Made by a program: the position numbers and the translations under genes
Notes under the pieces: generated by a model
Told to the model about the DNA's origin: nothing
Seen by the model: the letters and a program-made list of their open reading frames with translations, nothing else
Database searches by the model: none
From: Aschersonia sp. MBC 622
Taxonomy: Eukaryota > Ascomycota > Sordariomycetes > Hypocreales > Clavicipitaceae
Direction: 5' to 3'
NCBI GenBank assembly: GCA_030782805.1
Contig: JARJPL010000007.1
Span: 1 to 64,000, forward strand
Length of the DNA: 64,000 nt
Shown here: positions 58,670 to 64,000 of the stretch, in pieces
Numbering within the stretch: position 1 is the stretch's first letter
Layout of the letters: each line of letters starts with the position of its first letter

Positions 58670-59675
58670 TGGAAAATGATTTCATTGTGCATTTATGGGA
58701 TAGCGATGGCTGGGATAAGCGGAAATTTGTTCAATTTGTTGAAGCATCTGTATTATGCGTTTGACATGCATAATGAGGTGGGGGTAGAAGCGCGTCCGGG
58801 TCAAGGCGTGCCTGTATATATACATGCATAATCTTGTAATCGTTGGGACAAACAGGACGATATTCTTGGATTGAATACATCACGCAAGACACCAGTTGAA
58901 CTAGCTCGTCGTTGGTGATGATAACTACATCGAGGGCCGTGTGCCTAAATTGCAACCAGGCGTGCCAGGCCCGTCGGGACAACGTCATTGCCGTTGTGAC
59001 GAAGTAATTACTGGGGACAGCGTAGATTCCGCGCTCAGGCAGGGGATCGGAGCAAGAAGTCGGAGGGCTGGCTGCAGGGACCGGGAAATTTATACATACG
59101 ATGAGCCCTGGAAAAGAAGATGTAAAATCCGATTCTGTCCGTTGGACTTGCCACTCGGGCGGACTTTGTTTTTTATTTTACCCCATGCACTTGTCTCTCG
59201 GAGCAAAGAAGAAGCTGAGTTTTTTGCGTTATTACTTTGTAACGAATAATGGCAATGGCTTGTTCATGGCCGCGGCCCCACATAAAATCTAGCAAAGATC
59301 CTCGGCTGTGCGGAATCTTTTTGTGCAGAAAGAAGCCAGCAGCAACTCAGCTCTCCAGACTCCACCAAGATTTGCTCCGGAAGCGCCAATGCCGCTAAAA
59401 CTTTAGTCTCCAAGGTTCAGGTTGTCGCAAGACAACGGGGGGGCGCGGGGGAAACCCTTGGGGAAAACCAGCCAGTGCGCAGCAGCTTTAGCAACTCTCT
59501 CTTCTTATCCTCGTCGTCCTCTTTTTCATCTTTCTCCTCATTCTTCCAAGCCCTTTCTTGTATAATCATTCCCGCGCCGGTTGCTCCGTCTCTAGTACCA
59601 TCTCGGTGACCCTCATCTCCGCAAACGCATCCCCCCCCCATCTCACACCCGCGCTCTCTCGGCTCAACCGCCATC
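58670..59675. other. 1 kb intergenic and acyl-CoA ligase promoter
   Basis: Protease 3' side, then the ligase promoter. A pyrimidine-rich leader at about 59500-59670 ends at the ATG at 59676. Confidence 0.55.
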
Positions 59676-62100
59676 ATGGTCTTTCAGCCGCCTTCCTGGG
59701 TCCCGGCCCTGCCAGGTACGTTTGATTCGCGCGAGTTCATCGCCGCCGTTGTCCTCCTCACGATGACACTCCCCCTTTTCCAAAACTACCTATAGTTATG
59801 GCGTTTCGCCGTTTCTCCGGGGGCAACTACCTACCTCGTTACGCAGACAGCCCGCGGCTAACATCATCCACTATTACCACCACCCACCTGCAGACATTCC
59901 CGACAGCGTGCCCCTCTGCGAGTTCATGTACAATGAGCGCTACGGCCGGTACAGCGCCTCCAAAGCCCGCAACCCCTACACCTGTGGCGTCACCGGCACC
60001 ACGTACACCACCGAGCAGGTTCCCGAGCGCGTCGACCTGCTCGCCCGTGCCATTGCCAAGCGCCTCGGCTTCAGTCCCAACGAGGGCACCGAGTGGGACA
60101 GAGTCGTCGCTGTCTACTCTGTCAATACGGTGCGCGCGCCTTTTCCAAAAAAAATCTCTCCATTTGTCTCTTGTATTGGTGTCGCATCAAGATTTCTGTT
60201 CCGCTAACATGCCCGCGCCGCCCCGCCGCCGCCTTAGATCGACTACATCCCCGTATCTCATGCCGTGCACCGCCTCTCCGGCATCGTCACCCCCGCCAAT
60301 GCCCAGTACTCGGCCGCGGAACTCGAACACCAGCTCGTCTCGTCCGGCGCAAAGGCCGTCTTCACCTGTCTGCCCCTGCTCGAGACCGCTCTCAAGGCTT
60401 CCGACGCGGCCGGCATCCCCCGCTCCGCCGTCTTCCTGCTGCCCGTCCCCGGCGGCAAGCCGCATCCCGATTTTCCCTCTGTTGATGACCTCGTCGCCCA
60501 GGGCCGGTCGCTGCCCGCGCCGCCCGCGCTTTCCTGGATCAAGGGTCAGGGCGCCCGCCAGACAGCCTTTCTCTGCTACTCGTCCGGCACCTCTGGTCTC
60601 CCCGTACGTTTCTTTTTTTTATTTTTTTTTGGCTCCTCGCTTCGCTCGCGGCGTGAGATGAAAACTCGATTTTGTGAACGCAAACGTGGCTAATGAGAAG
60701 GAAAAATGTGTAGAAAGCCGTCATGATTTCCCATTTCAACATAATCTCCAACATTGTCCAAATGACGCTGCTCCAGAGCGTCGGCCGCAAGCATGAAAAT
60801 GTCGACACGGAAAACGTCCTCGGCATCCTGCCCCTCAGCCACATCTACGGTCTCACCGTCGTCGCGCACGTCTCCCAGTACCGCGGCGACCAGCTCGTCA
60901 TCCTGCCCAAGTTTGAGCTTCCCCTCTTCCTCCGCACCATTCAGGACTACAAGCTCAGCTTTCTCCCCGTTGTGCCCCCCATGCTCATCCAGCTCATCAC
61001 CAACAAGCAAGTCGTCGAAAAGTACAACCTCGACAGCGTCCGCTGCGTCTTTTCCGGCGCTGCGCCTCTCGGCATTGAGACGCAGGAGACTGCGAACAAA
61101 ATGTTTCCCAAGTGGAAGATTGGTCAGGGTTACGGTGCGTTTTCTGATCCCCCATTCTTCTTTTTTTCTGCCTTTCTTCTTTCTTCTCCCTTTTATACTT
61201 TTTCTTTCTATTCTCATTGCAGCACCATGTACACAACACTTTTTTTGCTAACTTTCACCTCAAGGCATGACTGAAACTTCCCCCGTCGCCACCGCCAGTA
61301 GCGAAATTGACCTCGTCCCCGGCTCCTCCGGCGGTCTCCTCCCCGGCTACAAGGCCAAGCTCATCGACGCCGAGGGTAACGTTGTCACCGGCTATGACCA
61401 GCGCGGCGAGCTGCTCCTCCAGTCACCCTCGGTCGTCCTCGGCTACCTGCACAACGAAAAGGCAAACGCCGAAACGTTTGTCCACCACGCCGACGGCCGT
61501 TGGATTCGCACCGGCGACGAGGCCGTCGTCCGCAAGTCCGCCAAGGGCAATGAGCACATTTTCATTACAGATCGCATCAAGGAGCTCATCAAGGTCAAGG
61601 TACGAATTCTTATTTTTTTTCTCAAATATTAGGCAAAACAGAAGAAGCAGAAGAAGAAGAAGAAGAAAAAGAAGAAGAAAGAGGGGGAAAAAAGACGGAA
61701 AGAAGAGGAGCAAGACGAAGAGGCACATATTTCTTAAAACAACAACGCTAACATTGCCCAGGGCTTCCAAGTCGCCCCCGCCGAGCTCGAGGCGCACCTC
61801 CTCACCCACGACTATGTCCACGACTGCACCGTCATCCCCGTCGACGACGACCGCGCCGGCGAGGTCCCCAAAGCCTTTGTCGTCAAGTCGCCCGCCGCCG
61901 TCTCCTCGGGCCAGCCCGACGCCGCCATACGCCGCGCCGTCGAGGAGCACGTGGAGAAGCACAAGACAAAGTACAAGTGGCTCAAGGGCGGCGTCGAGTT
62001 CATCGACGCCATCCCCAAGAGCCCCAGCGGCAAGATCCTCCGCCGCGTGCTCAAGGACAAGGAGAAGGCGGCCCGCAAGGCTCAGGGCGCTAAGCTGTAA
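59676..62100 (+). CDS. AMP-forming acyl-CoA ligase (4-coumarate-CoA-ligase-like), peroxisomal
   Basis: Activates a carboxylic acid to acyl-AMP and then acyl-CoA. Six exons: 59676-59715, 59894-60129, 60238-60603, 60714-61134, 61265-61599, 61762-62100; 1737 bases, 578 residues. The AMP-binding P-loop is YSSGTSGLPKAV, split by intron 3. Further motifs are GQGYGMTETSP, GYLHNEKANAETF, WIRTGDEAVV and, at the C terminus, PKSPSGKILRR with the catalytic Lys. The last residues are AKL, a type-1 peroxisomal targeting signal, so it likely acts on a fatty or aromatic acid before beta-oxidation. Substrate is unknown. Intron 5 holds an unusual GAA-rich tract. Third positions are strongly C-rich compared with flanks. 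Confidence 0.93.
61641..61722 (+). repeat. GAA/AGA purine tract inside intron 5 of the ligase
   Basis: About 80 bases of almost uninterrupted A and G, rich in GAAGAA units, entirely within the intron 61600-61761. Such tracts are typical exonic-splicing-enhancer-like sequence and can form triplex DNA. Confidence 0.85.
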
Positions 62101-62563
62101 AAGACAAAAAGGGGCCGAAATGGGGAGAGATGAATGTGATTGCGAATAATGTATACAGTTTAAATGGCAATGTGTTGAGAATAGACTCTAGTTTTTCCTT
62201 GTCAAGTCATATAGTAGATTTTCCTACGCCTGTAAATCATTTAAGGTCAACTTTACTGCTTGTTCCTGTCAATCACGTCCGTTTACAATCATCACTTAGA
62301 GGCACGAAAGTATATAGTAAAACCAGCCAGGTAGGTATTAATTAAGAAGTCTGCTCTCGAGGAGTTTGCCTCCTCCATATTAGAGAACACTTCATAGAGT
62401 TAAGGATCGTAAGAATTAAAAACAATATCGGGTCCATTCTTGTTGTCCTACTTTTTGTGTAGTCAAAAGCATCCCAACAAAAACGTCTTTTGTGTGCGTC
62501 CAAATGACATCCTCAATAAAATAACAAAAACATACACTATTAACATTCGAGTCCTGTCGCTAC
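62101..62563. other. Convergent intergenic, no gene seen
   Basis: AT-rich 3' region between the ligase (+) and the CFEM protein (-). Confidence 0.6.
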
Positions 62564-64000
62564 TTACAGAGCAGCAACAAGGACCATGGCGACGGCTCCG
62601 AGAAGACCGGCCTGAGCCTTGCCCGCACCGTTGACGGTGGGGGGAACAGAGCCCGAGGGAACAGTGGGGACGCCGGTGCCAGTGGACAGGCCGGGGCCGA
62701 CCGGGGTGGCGGGCGGCTGGACGCCAGTAGGGACCTCACCGCCGCCAGGCTGAGCACCGGGGGGGACCTCACCGCCGGGCTGGGCACCGGTAGGGATCTC
62801 GCCGCCGGGCTGGGCGCCGGTAGGGGCAGGCTCCTTCTCAGCGGGGGGTGAGAAGGTGACCTGGGGCACGGGGATCTGGGTGTTGATAACACGGGTGGTG
62901 CTGCTTTCGGTGATGGTAGTGGAAACGGTGATGGTGGTGACGCCGCCAGTGGGCTGAGCAGTAGGGGTGGCAGTGATGATAATGGTCTCGGCACCGGTAG
63001 CAATGTTAGGGTTCTCGCCAACGTGCTCAGCGCAAATGCCCTGGAAGAAGTTGATGGCATCGGCGACGTTCTGGTCGTCACCGCTGTACGCGCCCAGGCA
63101 ACCAAAGACTTTGTCGGTGAAGTTGCTGTTCTTGCAGTAGCAAGCGGCATCGGTGTTGTCCTTCTTGCATTCCTTGGCCTCATCCAACCACATCTTCAAG
63201 CATTTTGGAACAGATTCGGGGCAGGGAAGAGACTGCGTGGGAACAGGGGGAGAGGTCTGAGTCTCGCCAGGCTGAGTCTCGCCAGGCTTGGTCTCGGAAG
63301 GCTGAGTTTCGCCAGGCTTGGTCTCGCCAGGCTGAGTCTGAGTGGGAACAACAGGGACAGTCTCAGTGACGGGGCAGATGGTGGTGCTGACGGGGATGGT
63401 AACGGTGACAACATGAGTGCCACCAGGGGTCTTGATCGGGCAAGAGGTGATCTCAGGACCGCAGCTGGTGATTGTCTTCGTAGAGGTGGTGTAGACAGTG
63501 GAGGTAGTGTAGGTGGTGGTGACAGTGGCGGGAGGAGTAACAGGAGGAGTAGTCTTCTCAGTGCTGCTAGTTCCAGGAACAGTCTCAAACGGAGGAGTGG
63601 TACCGGGAACAGTCTCGAACGGAGGAGTGGTACCGGGAACAGTCTCGAACGGAGGAGTGGTCTCGGTGCCGGGAGGAGTAGCGGGAGGAGTGTTGGGAGG
63701 AGTGGTCTCGGTGCCCGGAGGAGTGTTAGGAGGAGTGGTCTCGGTGCCCGGAGGAGTGGCAGGAGGAGTGGTCTCGGTGCCCGGAGGAGTGTTGGGAGGA
63801 GTGGTCTCGGTACCAGGAGGAGTAGCAGGAGGAGTGTTAGGAGGAGTGGTCTCGGTACCAGGAGGAGTGGCAGGAGGAGTGTTGGGAGGAGTGGTCTCGG
63901 TGCCAGGAGGAGTAGCAGGAGGAGTGGTCTTGGTACCAGGAGGAGTGTTGGGAGGAGTGGTCTCGGTGCCCGGAGGAGTGTTGGGAGGAGTGGTCTCGGT
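62564..64000 (-). CDS. Repeat-rich CFEM/GPI cell-wall protein, 5' end outside the window
   Basis: C-terminal portion, at least 478 residues, open from the window edge to the stop at 62564; the start and signal peptide lie beyond 64000. From N to C: a Pro/Thr/Gly-rich array of TETTPPNTPPG-like units, then three FETVPGTTPP units, a Thr-rich stretch (TYTTSTVYTTSTKTITSCGP and HVVTVTIPVSTTICPVTE) and GETQ/GETK repeats. A cysteine-rich CFEM-like module follows (CPESVPKC, KECKK, AACYCKN, VFGC, GICAE). The end is GAQPGGE-type repeats and a hydrophobic tail (GLLGAVAMVLVAAL) fitting a GPI signal. Such proteins are cell-wall-linked and may bind heme or surfaces. Frame choice rests on the cysteine module and uninterrupted repeats. 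Confidence 0.8.
   Translation of the reverse strand, partial: TETTPPNTPPGTETTPPNTPPGTKTTPPATPPGTETTPPNTPPATPPGTETTPPNTPPATPPGTETTPPNTPPGTETTPPATPPGTETTPPNTPPGTETTPPNTPPATPPGTETTPPFETVPGTTPPFETVPGTTPPFETVPGTSSTEKTTPPVTPPATVTTTYTTSTVYTTSTKTITSCGPEITSCPIKTPGGTHVVTVTIPVSTTICPVTETVPVVPTQTQPGETKPGETQPSETKPGETQPGETQTSPPVPTQSLPCPESVPKCLKMWLDEAKECKKDNTDAACYCKNSNFTDKVFGCLGAYSGDDQNVADAINFFQGICAEHVGENPNIATGAETIIITATPTAQPTGGVTTITVSTTITESSTTRVINTQIPVPQVTFSPPAEKEPAPTGAQPGGEIPTGAQPGGEVPPGAQPGGGEVPTGVQPPATPVGPGLSTGTGVPTVPSGSVPPTVNGAGKAQAGLLGAVAMVLVAAL
63582..64000 (-). repeat. In-frame minisatellite array encoding Pro/Thr/Gly repeats
   Basis: Three 30-base units (FETVPGTTPP; about 63582-63671) are followed toward the gene's 5' side by 33-base and longer units (TETTPPNTPPG, with optional PPAT insertions) up to the window edge. 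All units are multiples of three and the frame is kept. The array continues outside the window. Confidence 0.85.

Noticed and set aside
63196..63588. 130-codon Leu/Pro/Arg-rich frame over the CFEM repeat region
   Set aside because: It is an off-frame reading of the repeats; the frame continuous with the cysteine module and GPI tail is the coding one.

Overview
The window is nuclear DNA of a filamentous ascomycete, most likely Sordariomycetes and probably Hypocreales. The genes have short GT-AG introns of about 50-180 bases with CTAAC-like branch sites. Characteristic fungal families are present: a Zn2Cys6 regulator, a NACHT-ankyrin NLR, a CFEM cell-surface protein, a yapsin-type protease, a Rap/Rsr1 GTPase and a WHI3-like RNA-binding protein. 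The genus cannot be read from the sequence. There are no operons, CRISPR arrays or rRNA genes, and I recognised no tRNA.

Layout: 2.5-6.3 kb holds a cysteine-rich secreted peptide (+) and a secreted GH3 beta-glucosidase (-, 8 exons). 7.6-10.1 kb is a Zn2Cys6 transcription factor (+, 6 exons). 11.9-13.6 kb is a WHI3-like two-RRM protein (-). 14.8-28.3 kb is gene-poor: the front half of a broken Zn2Cys6 gene, a Rap/Rsr1 GTPase (20.0-21.1 kb, -) and one doubtful small gene. 28.3-30.8 kb is an NLR (+). 31.8-42.2 kb is a housekeeping block: EFR3 (-), coatomer gamma SEC21 (-) and, divergent from it, the F1-ATPase assembly factor ATP12 (+). 42.4-54.5 kb is metabolic: a Baeyer-Villiger-type monooxygenase (-), a small secreted protein in three exons (-), a membrane short-chain dehydrogenase (-), an alpha/beta-hydrolase (+) and a D-amino-acid-oxidase gene (-). 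56.9-64.0 kb holds a GPI-anchored aspartic protease (+), a peroxisomal acyl-CoA ligase (+) and the C-terminal part of a repeat-rich CFEM protein (-, runs off the window).

The most unusual object is the oxidase at 52926-54535. A complete FAD oxidase domain is joined in frame to about 140 residues with the paired helix-turn-helix architecture of a pogo/Tc5-type transposase DNA-binding domain. The catalytic DDE domain is missing, and no methionine separates the two parts. This looks like a host-transposase fusion and is the best candidate for something undescribed. A second point of interest is the dehydrogenase, Baeyer-Villiger monooxygenase and esterase within 10 kb, which together could oxidise an alcohol to a ketone, convert it to an ester and hydrolyse it. 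All exon coordinates come from reading splice sites by eye; most multi-exon models keep an open frame through every junction with a total coding length divisible by three.
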